In this document: positions 24,301-39,300 of the stretch, piece by piece
Numbering within the stretch: the stretch's first letter is position 1
Layout of the letters: every line of letters begins with the position of its first letter
NCBI GenBank assembly: GCA_020086605.1
Contig: JACBWW010000021.1
Location: 8,547,196 to 8,611,195 of the forward strand
DNA: 64,000 nucleotides
Direction of reading: 5' to 3'
Origin: Lanius collurio
Taxonomy: Eukaryota; Chordata; Aves; Passeriformes; Laniidae
Notes under the pieces: generated by a model
The model's input: the letters and a program-made list of their open reading frames with translations, nothing else
The model's database searches: none
What the model was told of the DNA's origin: nothing
Made by a program: the position numbers and the translations under genes

Positions 24301-27300
24301 CTATGGGGAAAAAAAAATCTATATTCACAACATTCACAGCATCCATGCCAGGGTGGAGTAAAACAACCAATACAAATGATTTATTCAGCAAGTGTGGCTT
24401 TTTTTCCCCCACTCTGAAACACTGAACTTCAGGTATATTTAACTTTTTTGGCTGTTTTTTCTTTGTTTCATGTGAAACGATGGTGTCAGAACTGGCTGAC
24501 ACTTAACACAGCCTTTTTTGATGGCTGGACAGGGGCTCTGGGGGATAAAACAGCCACACTCCCTCACTCTTATCTTTTTAGCTGCAATTTTCCACGATGA
24601 ACACAAAACTTGGGTACCCATTTCCCACCAACCTTCAAATCCCTCAGGCCTCTTTCAAAACCCCACCCTTAAATGCATGTTTTCTGTCCCTGCCTCCCTT
24701 TATCGCTCACAGATAAGGACATTTCACAGTGAACCCCTGGGTACAGATTGCTCCAGCCCAGAGAGCTTCCCCTTGGAAAGCCAAGTTCCCACGATCGCTC
24801 TGGGCTCCAGGAGGCACAGTCTGGATCTGTGTGTCAGGTAGAAACAAAACACCTGGAGACAGCAGATGCAAAGTCACGCTGCTCATCTGAGACACCCTTT
24901 GTCTCACACACTCTTGGCTTTACTAATTTAACAGGCTCTTTCTCTTCATTTGTGTCTCTCCTAACGAGGCCTCTCTCAAGGGGGGCACAGGCAATGCTCA
25001 CCTCCGTGGCTGCCCACAGGGCATTCTGAAATTTGAGTTGGCAGCACAGCTTCATTCCTGGGCAGCTCATCCTCTGCACTTCCACGACTCCTTTCTCCAG
25101 GTTCACCACCGTGTAGTTCCTGAAAGGAGCAAGCAACAATTTCCTACAGCCAGCATTCTGCCTGCACGGAGCTGAGGGACTTGTGGCACTTTTGGACAAA
25201 ACCATAACACAAGTGCCCAGATGTGGATGACGCTGCAAGGATCTACACCCCTCCAAACTGTAAATTCCTCATTGTAAAGGAAGAGAAAGATGTGCCATGG
25301 CTCTTCCTCAGGGGCAGATGTGCAATTGCTTCTGTGAAGATTTACACTCAGCTCTCTGACTTTGCACAGGGTTACGAGGACATATGTGGTCTGTTCCTGT
25401 AATTGAGCTGTGAGACAAACAGCTCCAGCTGAACAGCAGTAATTAATAGCTAGGAAGTCTCAGCCCATCTTGCCCATTAGGCTCTCAAGAGAATATCTGC
25501 TCTCCAAGTTCACTGCCTTGCTATTATCTGGCTTCATTATTATTCCAGTACATAAACAGAGGAGCAAGATTCTACAGAGCAAAGATCCGTAACCAAATAA
25601 AAATTATTTATAAATATGGCTAATTAATAGCTTTTTGTAGCTAAAAGGATTTTGTTTGTTTGGGGAAGTTTATTGGGTTTGAATGTTTGAACAATAATTG
25701 GACATTTACAACCACATCTGTGAGTCCCAGATGTTTTACCAACATTGGCACAAGCAATTACACATCCTGAAATCTGTCACTTGTGAGTAACTTGTTATTG
25801 TCTCCAGCAAGTGGATTGTCCAGTCAGGAAGCAGATTCACCGAGATATATTGCTGTGAATATTTGGACAACATCCATGTATTCAAAATACATCTGGGAGT
25901 TACATGTGCTTCACCATCTTAGCAGGAAAAGTTACATTGCCTGCACAGAACAACTGACCAGGCACCACAAATGGCAAAGCAAACGGTTCAGGAACAAATC
26001 ATGTGCCTTTCCCATTAGCTTAATGGTTACAAATAATGAACACATTAATATAAAATTCAGATCAATTTGTGAATGTTTCCAAATAAGACTGAGGCTATAA
26101 AAACCAGTAGCATCCATATAAATGAACCTAACTAGCCACAGGTCACATGTGGCTGAGCAAAATGCCATCACCTCAGCCACAATTTAATAACATTTTAAGC
26201 ACATGCCTCCAGTCCAGAACACACTTTACTGGCAGTGCACACTTGGATGCACACACAGCTCCAGGCATGTGGTTAACTCCCAATGATTGCAATAGGATTT
26301 AAGCATGTGCTTAATTGCTTTGCAGAAGAGAGATGGAACTGCAGCCTCAATTAGGAAAGGTTTAGTGTTAAATGGCCTCATTAGGAAAGGCAGAACACGT
26401 CTGTTCTCATGTGCAAATGCTTCATCCTGTGTGTGTGAATCATTACACTGCCCTAATCTTCTCCTCATATTAACTGAAGCAGAGTTAAGCTCATTAAATA
26501 TCCTTTATAAAGCAAGCACTGTTCCCAATTAAAAGAGTTTGGGAAAACAGTGTTCACCGTATTCTTGGCATTCATCCAAGTTCACTTTCACCTTCTTTAC
26601 CTCCCTCCCAGAGGCAGAAGTGAAGATGCTGAAGGGTTTTTTTTACTTAAAAAGGAAAAAAGAAAGAAATAGCTAATATGAGCCATCTCACCTGGTGTCC
26701 TCCTTCCCATCCCAAAACACCACTGTGTACTCCTGCCCTGGGGAGCAGAAGAAGGAAGACTGCTTCCCACAAGGCAGCAGGTACATAAAGGTTGCAAAGG
26801 TAGGATCTTTCATCTGCCCGACCACAGAAATGGCCAGGGGACGCTGAGGGGGAAGGAAAAGAGAAAGACACATCACACAAGATGAAATAGGAGAACCATA
26901 ATAAACATGAGGTTCAACAAGGCCAAGCACAAGGTCCTGCCCCTGGATTGGGGCAATCCCAAGCACAAGCACAGGCTGGAGCTGGATTATATTTACGGTT
27001 CCTTCCAACCCAAACCATTCTATTGGTTTATGATTATTTAGTAAAGCTTGGTCTGTCATTCTCTTACATGTTTTACTGATTCATTTCTTCAGGCTTATGA
27101 TTTTTGGAAGCTGACCCATTGCATGACAGTTTGTAGCTGTTTGGGAATCAGGCTAGCCTTTGTTTGAAGGACAGCAGCTCTAAAACTCCAGTTGAAATTA
27201 ATGAAAAACACAATGCAGCATAATCCTTTTCTTGTACTTTGAAGCTTTTGCTTCCTCATACCTCCTTTTATAATTTTGGGGATTTTGAAGTCTTTGTAGT

Positions 27301-30300
27301 TGCACTCACAGCGTGACACTGGAGCTGTTTCTAGAAATGGGTAATGTCTTGCCCAGGTGAAATCAGCAGCCTAACTGCCATCGACAACAAGGGACCTTCA
27401 AGTCCCTTCAGATGTCTAAGGCCACATATCTGTCATCATTTCATTCATAAAACTCTTATTTAAGTCAACAGAAATTCTGGGCCAAATCAGCAGGAGGGGT
27501 AAATGGGGAGTGGAGTTGTTGTGCTGTACCAGGAGCAAGCTCAGCCCTCCTGCATGAAGAGGGCAGCCAGATCAGAGAACACACGTCAGCAGGGTGGTCT
27601 TGTACCTTTTCTGGCTTAGTGTCCCAACACTCCATCATGAGTGCCTGCATCCTATAGAGCTGCACCTCCTCGGGCTGCCCAAGGACAGGACGGATCCCCT
27701 TGGATAGTTTCTTTGCGATCTGGAGCTGGTGGTGTCCCAGCACAGGCCGCTGGCCAGACAGCAGCTCGTACAGGACCATCCCATAGGAGAACATGTCCAC
27801 CTAGAGCCAGAAACAGAGGGAAAATCAGGGCAAGGCTCTGTTGGTGGGTGGAGAGGAGAGCAAGGATGGCCACAGTAGGAAAGCCAGTATTACCCCCTTC
27901 CATGGATAAGGCAATTGAGCCATGGAATGTTGTCAGCCCCCCACTGCCATCACGGGGCTGCCCCACAGACACCCCCCAGTCACCTTCTCATCGTAGACGA
28001 TGCGGGGCCGGATCTCGGGGGCCTGGTACCCCGGCGTGCCCTCCACGCCCAGCGCGCCCTCGTGGAACGACTGCCGGGAGATGCCGTAGTCGGAGAGCTT
28101 GATGTTGATGTGCTCCCTGATGTCCAGGGACCACACCAAAATATTGTCTGACTTGAGGTCGCAGAAGATGATGTTCTTCTTGTGCAGGTAGGCCAGGCCT
28201 GTGACGATCTGGTAGGCTATTTTGTGCGTCAGCATGTGCCCCAGCGGCACCAAGGAGGACCCTGGCACAAAGGAACAGCCCATCTCCAGCTCTTGTAATT
28301 GCTGTAACTGCTTCTTTTTCCCCCTCTCCTTCTCTTTTTAACTCCAGAGCAATAACTGACAACTTTTTAAAACATCACTCAATGCTACCATTTGAAATTA
28401 CACTGTTTATGTTATTATACATCTCTGACAGTCCTATTAGATTCTTTTTTTAAACCCTTTCACTTCTGGGCCGCTAAATCTTCTGGTGAAAATTAGTGTT
28501 TGACTGAAAGTTGACACGAAGCCAAGGTGCCAAGAGGGTCAGATGGCCTCAACTTATCTTGGAATTAGTGTCATTCATTTGACAGTGACAGCAATACAGA
28601 TAATTATGAGATAATTTAGAGTACCAGACACCCATCTGCAGAGCGATGAACACAGCACGATCCATGCAGCACTGAAGAGAGATGCACTCCATATTAATTT
28701 GCAGAGAAATTGAAAATCCAGGTCTCCAAAGTAGTTTTGAGAATCCTGAGCACCAGCTTTTAGTAGCTTCCCAAAAGCCCAGTTTATGAACAATTCCATC
28801 CCTCCCACTTCCCTTAGTCTGGGAAAAAAAATCCCCTCCAGCAAATCAAGCAGTAATTTAAACACTGCTGACCATTTTTCACAGGGACAGGAGTGGGAGG
28901 AGAGCCTGGCTTTACCTTTGGAGTTCTCAGACAAGACGGTGGTGAGGCTGCCCAGCGGGGCCAGCTCGAGGGCGAAGCAGAGCGGGTGGATGCTGATGCC
29001 GATGAGGGACACGATGCAGGGGTGCTGCAGGGAGTGCAGCATGCTGGCTTCCTGACGGAACTCCGAGAAGTTCTTCATGGCATCCATGGCTCGCAGGTGC
29101 TTCAGCATGGTATCTGGCAAGACACACAATGCCCTTCTCACTGCCCAGCTCAGGAAACGGGTCACAAACTGTCTGGGAAGTGACCACCGAGCAAGGGCTG
29201 TGGGAGGAAGGCAGTTGGTGGGATTATGCTTTAAGTTGAATCCTGATGTTGATGCATGAGCTACTAACAGACACTGGCTATAAGCAGGATATATCTGGTG
29301 CCTCGGGAAGCAAGAGCTCCCTTGGTCCTTAAACACCAGGTTCAGGTGTCTGGCACATGCTGTTCTCACATATCCCCTGGATGACTTTGGAAAACTCGTG
29401 CTGTGCTTCTCCCAGCACGAGAGGGTCTCTGCATAAATGGCACATTGCAGACCCTTTGCTGCAAGGGCTCTTCCCTACAGTTTCCCAGCTTCCCTGACAG
29501 GAGAGACTCATCACAATAATGGCCCTGCTGCCAAAGCACACCACAGGCTGCTCAGGCAGGTCAGCTCTTCCTGAAGGTTATTTGTCACTGGGACAACAGC
29601 TGGCCTCCTCCACAGCTCAGGGATTCACCACATCCTCCCCTGACAAAAATGAGGAATGTGAGGCACTTTCCCCTTTCGATGGACTGAGGCTCTGCTGGAA
29701 ACCTGGGCTTCCGAGGAGAGCTCATCCCTGCATGGAGTAGCTGGTGGGCTCAGAAGGATTCCCAGTTTGTTTTCTGCAGCTGCTGGCACAGATGGGGTAA
29801 AACACTAAGCCAGAGGTGGAGACCCACAAGCCCTTAGTGCAAACCCAAGCAAATCCACACTTCTCATGGCCAAATAGCATGGGAACAGGGGTTGAAATCT
29901 TGCTTCCCTTCCCAATTACGGGCTCTGCCTTGGCACCCTATGAATCCACACACTGACCTGCAGGAGAGAAGCCTCCTGCAGTGCCAGTGACCTTCATCAC
30001 TACAAATGCTCTCAGATGCATCCTCCTTCTCCACTGAAACCCAGCAGTTTTGCTATCTATTTCCATGCTGTATTTAAACAGGTGCTGTCAGCACTTTGCA
30101 GACCCTTTGGTCTTAGCTTGGGATCCCACATTGCAGGAGTGATTACCAACATCGGATCTGTGCACTGTACCTGCAGCTGAAGTGGGAGAACCCTTGCACT
30201 TTTTAATCTGAAATCTCTTCACAGCCACTGGTTTTCCTTGGTATCGTGCCCGATATATAACAGTTCCACTTCCACCCTGGCCAAGAACATTGTTTTCATT

Positions 30301-33300
30301 TTCACTGCATTCCAGTTTGTTATTTTCCAGGAACAGTCTGCCAAATAGAAATTGGGGGTTTTTAATTAAAGTTTCAAAGACATTGTAAATTCATGTTTTT
30401 AATGTGATTTCCATTTTTGCAAATGCCTAATAGGTTCTTGCCTTTTCTACCAAGAGGACTGGATCCCATAAACTACCTTGTTCATCTCAGTGTACTCCAT
30501 GTTGGCTCATGGTGTACAACAGATTTCTCACAGAAAAAAGTAATTCGAGCAAAGAAGCACAAAAGGCTTTTTACTAATTTATACCACAAGAACCAAATAG
30601 ATCTGGAAAGCACATTAGCTCCTTTTTCAAGCAGATGACACAGGTACTGATACTTGTACCATTTATCTGTATTAATGATTTTTTTTTCCTTAATTTACCT
30701 CCTGTTCCTCTTTTTTCCACCAAGGCAGGACAGGATGTTTATGAACAGCCCCATACTCTGAAACCTGATTATTCAAATCAGCTTAGTGTTCCCAGGCTGC
30801 AATTCATCATTTCCTCACTCTCCCGTAGACTACTTTTACAGCTGTTCATACTTCAAACATCTCTACTCGCCTCACACCCGCCAAATAAATCTGCAGGAGA
30901 TAACAGTGTGAAGAGGGCTGGCGTGATGAGCTGATGGGGTGTTTGCCCAGAAAATTGACCCCAACAATGCAACAAGGGCCAGTGAGAGCACAGAGAGCTC
31001 TGACAGCAGCCAACAGGACAGTTTGGTCTAGAGATCTCATGATTCTGCATTGGGCACTCAAAGGTCTGACAGAGGGTGAGCCAAAGGGGACGCTGCTCTC
31101 CTGTCCTGCCTGCTCTCAGGTCTCCTGCTCTTCACAGCAACTAATAAGGGGCATAAGACTGAGCCCATCTGGGAATGCAGTTAAGAGCTTAAAGATTTGG
31201 CAGTGCTGCTATGGGTAGGGAAGAGCTCCTTCAGCTGTTCAGGGCTGCCACACACCCAGCACATCCAGCATCTCTCAGCTGAGCAGGAGCCCTGACTCAG
31301 TGTGAATCCTCCTGTGGTGTCCATAAACTCACTCACCTACAAGCTCTTAAAAAATTAAGGCCATTTCAGTGCCAATCTTGTGATGCAGCAGCACTTTCTT
31401 TTGGTTTTGTCACATTTAAATCTCCTTTTGTGGGATCCCAGAAAGACTCCAACTACATAAAGTTCTGGCCAGAGTTCTGGGCAGTACAGGCCAGCTGTGG
31501 CTTTAAAAAGGGACTTTCACATTGCACCCCAGTGATCTCAAAGGACCCCCAGTGTGATGACTTGGTCAGCACACAGCTATTGTCTAAGCAAATTGCTGAA
31601 CACCAGGAGTACAGTTCAGGATGACTTGCCAGAGCCCAGACTGAGAGCAGATGGACTTTTTTCCTGTGGTCAGTACATCCCTCTAGCAGAGGCGACTTAG
31701 GAAAAGGGCCCAACCTGCACAGGTACACTGAAACTCAATCAAAGGCTGTCACACGTTACCTGGCAGGAAAATCAGTCATGAAAAGCTCTGGGACCAGCTC
31801 TTGGAGAGACACAGGGATGTCAGGGTGGTTAGGACATGTGATGTAGTCCAGTTCAATTGCAGTCAGGACACAATCCTCCATGTTAAAGTACTGCACATCC
31901 TCTGCCCTTTCGCTGCCCTCACCCTGCTCCGGCCTGGCAGCTGCACAGATGTGGCAGGGCACATACTGCTCCATCAGCAACGTGCCATCGCTCTCTGTGG
32001 CTGTGAGGGCTTCAAGGAGAGCAAACAAACAGGAAACAACGTCATTCACACCAGCTGAGAAGGAATAACAGCTCCGAGCGCATTCCAAAGTCCGCAGGCA
32101 CGACCTGGATCCACCGGCTGGAAATGGGTGCGCTCACACAGCAGCAGTCTGCTGCAGGGTATTGACTGGAATAGAAAATAGTTTTTTGCAAAGTGTACAG
32201 GGACAGTGCTGGGGAGACAGGACTGTGGCTGTGACCCAACACCCACCCTGCTTTGGTCACAGGTAACACATAGGCTTGCGAGGAAAATGTACTCAGGACA
32301 GCAAAAATTAGGAGTGTGTGAATAAAGCATTGGAGAGACCCTTCTACTTGCTGGGTGTCTCTGTCTCTTCCCAGACTGCAAACTGCCAGATGGCTTGTGG
32401 TGGGAATGGGGATAGGCACAGGCTGGGAGGCACCGAGCTCAGGCTGAGCACTCACCTGCAGCACCCAGCCTGGGCACACAGTTCCTGTGGGCTCTCTCGT
32501 GGGCTACATTTTCAGCCCCTCCAGGGGAAACATGGATTTACCACGACTAAGCCTTTGGGAGGTTCACACCTCTCCCAAAACTACAGAGGGATTTTGTGGT
32601 GACAGGCTCTGTTAAATGCCCACAATTAGTCAGGGTGAACACAGGCTGCAGCCTTTGAAGTTGTGACTCTTCTCAAGCTTCACTGGTTAACTTTAGCATT
32701 ATTTTAATCCAAAGGCAAATAAAATGTTCTTTTATCTTCAGAACATGTAGAACGTGAGTATGTGAGAGTGCACCACTGTTTCCTCCACAGAGCCTCCAAT
32801 TAAGAGACTTTGGCACTGCTTTCTAGACTAGGGTAGGACGACAAAGAGCACTTCAGATTTTGTTTTGGTTTCAAACAAAGTGTATTGGGGTTGCAAACAG
32901 CCTGCTGGGTAACAGCAGGATCTGTGCTGAGCACAAGAAAAACAGCTGCAGGAGTCAAGGAAGTTACCTTGGCATGGAGTCCTTGGTACCACATTCACTC
33001 ATGCCTCTCACATCAGAATTTTATAACTCATAGAATGTTAAAAATGATGAGCAAATTCTTATCCCAGCTGATGCCAAAATGAGTTCAAGGGACAGCACCA
33101 AGCAGTTTGGGTCAAATCCTGCCCCTGCTATGAGCACTGGACGAGTCTCTTGAACTCCGACAGGTCCTGTTTGATCTGTAATGTTTCACCTGTGCTGCTG
33201 TGACAGACAGACTGGAAGACACAATGTCTAGACCAAAGGGTGCTGGCAACTAATCTTGATCTGTCTGCAGGTTCATTAGCTTTTATCAGATGTTATTGGT

Positions 33301-36300
33301 TTGAGACTGTCAGAGCCTGAGGGGTCTTCCATTAACACACAATATTGTGCACCTGGAGAGCTCTGTCAAAGAACCCTCTGTTTAAAAGACGTAACACTGC
33401 ACAGAAAATTACAGTTGTTCTCTTACCAGGGAACCACTGGTCTATCAAAGAGTTGACATGATCCGTGATGAATGCCATGGCTGAAAAGTCTCTCACTTCT
33501 GACTGAGAAATTATTTTAATTCCACCACTTTTTTTCTTTTTCCAGTTCACATCAGAAGACTCGACACTGTGTGAGAAAGCCAAAAGACAGACCTGTGAAG
33601 CTTTTCTGAAGTGTCAGCGTCAACAAACGTTCTTTCTGGCAGGAAACCTGAGTTACATAATAACACATAGTTCATGAGTCATCAAAACACAAAGCAATCT
33701 AGCTTCGAGGGTGATTTTCAACTCAGTCTGCTCTGCAAATGACTTTCAGAAGAGAATTCTTGCACAGAAATGCAAGGGTAAACACTATAGAAAGGTAAAC
33801 ACTATAGAAGGTCAGATGTAGGGAAAACTGTGGCCTAAGTGAGCTGAGCACGATGGAGAGTTTTGACAGAAATGCCCCATATAGAACGATGGAAGGTTGG
33901 GAGTTGTAAAATCAGTAACAAAATTCCACTGGAATAATAATTATATTTCCAACAACCATTAGGAAAAGTTTATGAACATCATTTTTGCACAATTCCCATG
34001 AAAGTGTAACTCCCTGAAACACACAGGGAGGTAACAGTATGACCACTACCATGGTCCAGAATTTAGGATTCCAGCCTGTGGTTTGCAGTGTCTGGGTTCA
34101 AGTCTCTACTGAGCTTGGAAACTCAGGAAGGTCCCTGTTTCCTTCTGGTCTCCAACCATGAAACAGCACCAATGGTTCCTCCCTGTCTTGCCAGGGACTG
34201 AAGGAGCAAAAGTCTTAAGTGTCTGCATGTGTGAAAGAACATGGACAGAAGGTTTTCCCCAGGCTTGCAGCCAGCAGACACTCTGCCTTGGCCAGGTTAA
34301 GGCAGTTGTCCACAGTCCCTGCTGCACAGAAACACCTCCATTGACCTGGATTACTGCCACACAGTGGTGAAGTTTTAGGATTCAGTGGAAAACTCATTGA
34401 GGTAAGGAAATCTTTGCTTGTGAAAATGCACAATTTTAAGCTGGCAGAGCCCTACTCTGTTCTCAGGCCTCTTTCAATTTGTGGCTGCAATAACAGATAA
34501 GGTTGATACATTCAGACCTGCCAAATAATCAGTTATTCATAATTTTTGTCAGCAGTTGTTACCAGATGAGTTATGTGCATTAGAAGAGCCTCCTCTTCTC
34601 CTGATGAGTGAGCCCATAGCCTGAGTCAGACCCATTCATCTCCATTCAGCTGATGTGTTTCATACACTCTATTAGTCCCCTGTCACAGATGCTGCATTAT
34701 GAACACAAATTACCTAAGATAGCCTCCATCAAAGGTAACGAACAGACCTTCCTGCCAGTAAACAGTGTGAGTCCTTTTGACTCGGAATGTGCTGCAGCGG
34801 TTCCTTTGGGTGCCTGTGAAGCTGTAGATGGTCACCTTTTTGTTTCTTGTCTTGGTGTTCTTCTTGTTTTCAAAAAGCTGAAACAAGTAGAAAGCAGGAA
34901 AGTCATTAAACTGCTGAATTTTCTCATAAAGATGTTTTAATCAAGCAAGAAGGTGATTTCTTTTTTTGGCTTTCACAGGTGCTGTTGTACCTTTTCCAGT
35001 AAAAGTGAGTTGTGCTCATATAAAATTTTGTGATGGAATGGAAATACATGTGGTAAAATTGATTCTTCCACAGTGAAAATCTTTTTCATGCCACTCCAAA
35101 AAGAACAATTTCATATCAGTGCACAAAGCTAATTCTATAACTGTGACATTTGCCATATTTATTCTGCATTTGCAAAAGTCTTATAAACCTAAAGCACTAA
35201 ATGTTCTAGTGAATGATGAAGTCTGCCCTCAATGCAGAGAGTTAACTTTTCCACCTGTTTCAGTAGGAGGAAGATGGCTCTTCTCCAAGACACTTCAAAC
35301 ACGCACTTAGAGCAAAATGTATTTCTGTTTTAAAACCAAAAAGTTAATCTCCAGGACTCTGCTGTACTCATTGCTCCAACATTTATTTGCCTGCAGACAG
35401 GTCTGACGCCTGGCATCCTTTCCACTCCCTTCATGAGGACTGGATGAAGCCCCTAGGAAAGGTGCTCTAGGATTATGTAGTGCCCAAGAGGATGTAAGCA
35501 AGGGGTTGCCAAGACAGCCCATTAAAAGAGGTAAAGTTACTACATGGTTTGAGAAGCCTGGAACACAGAGGACCTTCCAAAAACAGGTATCATGTTTTCC
35601 ATGTTCTGTGCATCACTGACAGACCAAAGTTTAATGGAGAGCTGCTAAGAAGATACCAGAGCAGTACTATAAATATTTTGCAGGTATTTATTACAGTTTC
35701 AGACAGAAACTGTTGCAAACATGTCTGCAACAACATCAAAATTCACTTGGCTCTCAGAACCTTGCAAACACTACTTCAACGTCACTCAGAGCACTTGCAC
35801 TAACAGGGTGCCTCATTAAGGAAACAGTCCTGTAATTTTCTTCCCATTTAAACCCATAGAGGTTCAGATATCTGGCTTTGGTGGAGCTATTCCAGATCTC
35901 CTCTGGCAAAGCCGTCAGGGAGTCTGGCCTGGTAGAATGGTCATGGACAAGAGCCGCAGGCAGAACTCCAATTACTTGTAACTGGAAGATGCTGGAGGAA
36001 CTGAGACCTTCCAGGGCATCATGTTATAAAGAGGCTGTGGAGAACTCAGGTTTTCTCCCCCAGTGCCAGTATGTTATTCTCAGTGACACCTACTGTAAAA
36101 ACAGAATCAGATTTTCAGTGCAGAGCCTTGTCTCTCCCTATTTACTCCAATAATGTGACTGAAGTCTTGACAGAAGCGAGCGGGATGTGAAGACACTTAC
36201 ACCGAACCACTTTAGCTGTTTGCTTTTGTCTGCAGGCAGACACGGTAACCTACCTGGAGGTCCATCTCTGCCAGGCTAATTAACATCCGGGCTATGAACC

Positions 36301-39300
36301 TTTGCCAAAAGCCAACGGGGACAAAACTCATCTTGAAGACCCTCTGGACCGTGTTTGTGGTCTGGTGGCAGAGTCCGTGGATATCTAACGCCGGCTTGGT
36401 AGGAAGCAGATGAGGGAGGAGGTAGCTGAAACACATCAAGTTCAACAGCTCAGATTTTAGCTACAGCTTTTAACAGTGAGTACATTGTTACCAGATAATA
36501 GGGTGATTCAGTCTCCAAAGAGATTTTTAATGGCACAGCCTGCTGCATATAAAAAAGCTTTCAGACTAAAGCTCTGCAGCAATACATGGAGAAATTAATT
36601 TACACTATGGAAGCAAGCAGAGGCAAAACAGACATTACATAATTCAGCTAGGGCTATTGGAAAGGGCTAAAATTGATGTAATGAGCATTTGTGTACTCAC
36701 AAATTAAATGCATTAAAATATAGGAGCCATTAGAACAGCTGCGATGTCAGGACTCATTTTTTGGGTACTACTCTGCCCTGGTAGTAAGCAGGGAATTACA
36801 GCTGTGGAATAGGAGATCAATGCGAAAACAACCTCCAGCAGCTCAGGTTCAGTAAGCCCAGAAAGGGGGGGAAAGGCTGCAGGGACTGGGATGCTCTGTC
36901 TCAACCCAGCTCCAGAACGAGAGCACCTCATGGGTCAGCATGACAGGGATTCCTGCTGCTCCATCCTGCAACTGATGGATTCCTGCCACATCCCTAACAA
37001 ACCCCTAAAGCAAGAGCTCACATTGCCAGATTGTTGCCAGCAGAGAAATCCCTTGTCTAGCTCAGATTCCCCTGCAATCAGATTATTAGTACTTTGCCCA
37101 AGTGTGACGGAGACTTGATGTTATCTGTGCCTGACCAGTCAGCAGTAACAGAGCTGTGCTGGAGTAGGAGACCACAATGTTTTAAAATTATTTTCAGATC
37201 TCCCAGAATATTCATTTGTCCTGATCTTTAGTATTTGGGAAGTTAAACCTCCTGGAACACTGGAACTGTTTTGAAAACCATGAGCTTATGGCTTTCAATA
37301 CTTGCCAGTAAATCTCTTGTCAGTGATATTCTTCTGTACCAAACACATCCCAGGATGCCTGTACAATCCAAAATGTTATTTGCTTATAAGCAGGCACACT
37401 GCTGTTTTATCAGTGTTGAGCCTGAGAAAATGTGTTGGCATCTGGGGCTCATCGTTGATGGGCACAATGACAGCAACAAGGCACGTGGCCAAGAGACCTG
37501 ACCAAAATAACACTGGCAGGGACTAGACACAACCAGAACTAATGCTGGGTCAGAATCCAGTGCTTTAAAGACTCTCACGTTTTCTCTCCAGCAGCTGCAG
37601 CATTCTGTAAAACCTGAAATATAAGCTCAAAAACCCAGCCATCATTAGAGAACAGCTCTCTCCATATGTCACACGTGATAACATATTACATGATCAAATT
37701 ATCTGTTCCATGAAACATCTTTGGAATGTAAAACTGGCACAAATTTCAATTATAAATTGCAATAAGAAGGGTCACGCTTTTAACTGTATTTTAAGAAGCA
37801 GAACACAGCTAAGTTACATGCACCTTAGGCACAAAAGGAGTGCAACAAACTAAAACCTCTTGCTCTATAAACGTAGTGGATGCATCATCAGACAACCAAT
37901 AAATTTTCCTCAGCACATCCAAGAAAGGGTCTAGGAGAGTAGAAAGGGCCAGTGAGGCCCTTCTGGGCCACAACTATCTAGTGGATTATAACACAGATGG
38001 TGATTCGAGGCTCTTGAGCAACAGCCAATGCAAATTTTGAAAATATGTGAAACATGCCCCCATCCACCCTTTCAGAACAGAAACTGGCAGCTGCTTTCTC
38101 TACTGACTGCACAGAAACCCTATCTGGCAATCTAGACAATAATTGCAGCAGCACAGTAACAAATAACTGCTCTGTGTCTGGCTAGTACATTAAATTAATC
38201 CAACCTGCTATAGCTACAGCCCGTCAGTGGGAAGAATATTCTGCTAATGTGGCTTGGATTGCTCAGAAAAACATTGGGCAGGCCATGAAAAAGCAGTTTC
38301 CTTGTTCCCGAGGCACAGACAATGTAATTGCCTTGGAGAAAAATGGCAGATAGTGACAAGGAGTCCAAAAGGCATTTTGGACTAAGCAGAAACATTGCTG
38401 CTTTATCTGTGTTAAGCCTGAGAAAATTTGTTGGCATCCGGGACTGGATAAGTGACAGGCATAATGACAGCACAGAGAATGCTGCACTTGTGCTGGCATT
38501 CAGAGCTCCCGAGAGGCTCAGGGCGATGCAGCCGCGCTGTCCTGCAAGGGCAAGGAAGTGAAATGCAAATGCCACATCAAAAGTGCAATACAGCTCTGGT
38601 CCCACCGCTAGCCCAACAACAGGCTGTCGCCAAGCAGATGGGAGAGAGAAAAATCACAGGGAACTCTGCCCAGAGGAAAAGGAATCGGGGGGCAGAGGGG
38701 AGGAGGACTCATTAACATTTAAAGAGAATGAGGTTTCTTAGACCATTTCTAGGAAAACTATTGATCAACACATATTGAGGTTAAAAATCAAGTAAATCAC
38801 GTTGCTGCTTCAGCTATGCTTTCCTGATTTCACCAGGAATAAAATGCTGCTACTTTCAGGGCTGATACAATTACTGATTATCTGAAGTTTTCTGCCACAC
38901 TGAAGGGAGGATCTTTCACTGGGAACAGATGACTCCAGCCCATCTATATTTCAGGCCTGGCAGCCGTGGCCTCACATCCTCTCCCAGCTGCAGCTGTGCC
39001 GGCTGAGCCCTCACAGCTTCCACCTGCTCGTGGCCACATCCCCAGTGGTGTCACTGCCCCTCGGGGCTGGTGGCTGAGCCTGTCACCAGCCTCAATGCAC
39101 CCAGTGGACAAAGACTGCTCTGGGAAAGCTTTCACACGGGCTGGTTTGGCCCAGAGGATGCTCAGTTCAGGAAATACAGCCCAAATGGATGGGTGCCTTC
39201 CATGACACTGCTGAATGCTCTCAGATATTTTCTCAGCATGAGAACCCTGTCAAGACAACCACCTAGAGAGGAAAAGCCTGTTAATATCCACTGACTAAAT

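Noticed and set aside
33020..33060. Possible CR1 tail (CTCATAGAATGTTAAA)
   Set aside because: The match is limited to one short CATAGAATG word; the flanks do not fit CR1.
34060..34170. MIR-like or tRNA-derived SINE
   Set aside because: TGGGTTCAAGTCTC resembles a B box, but the rest of the element cannot be aligned by eye.
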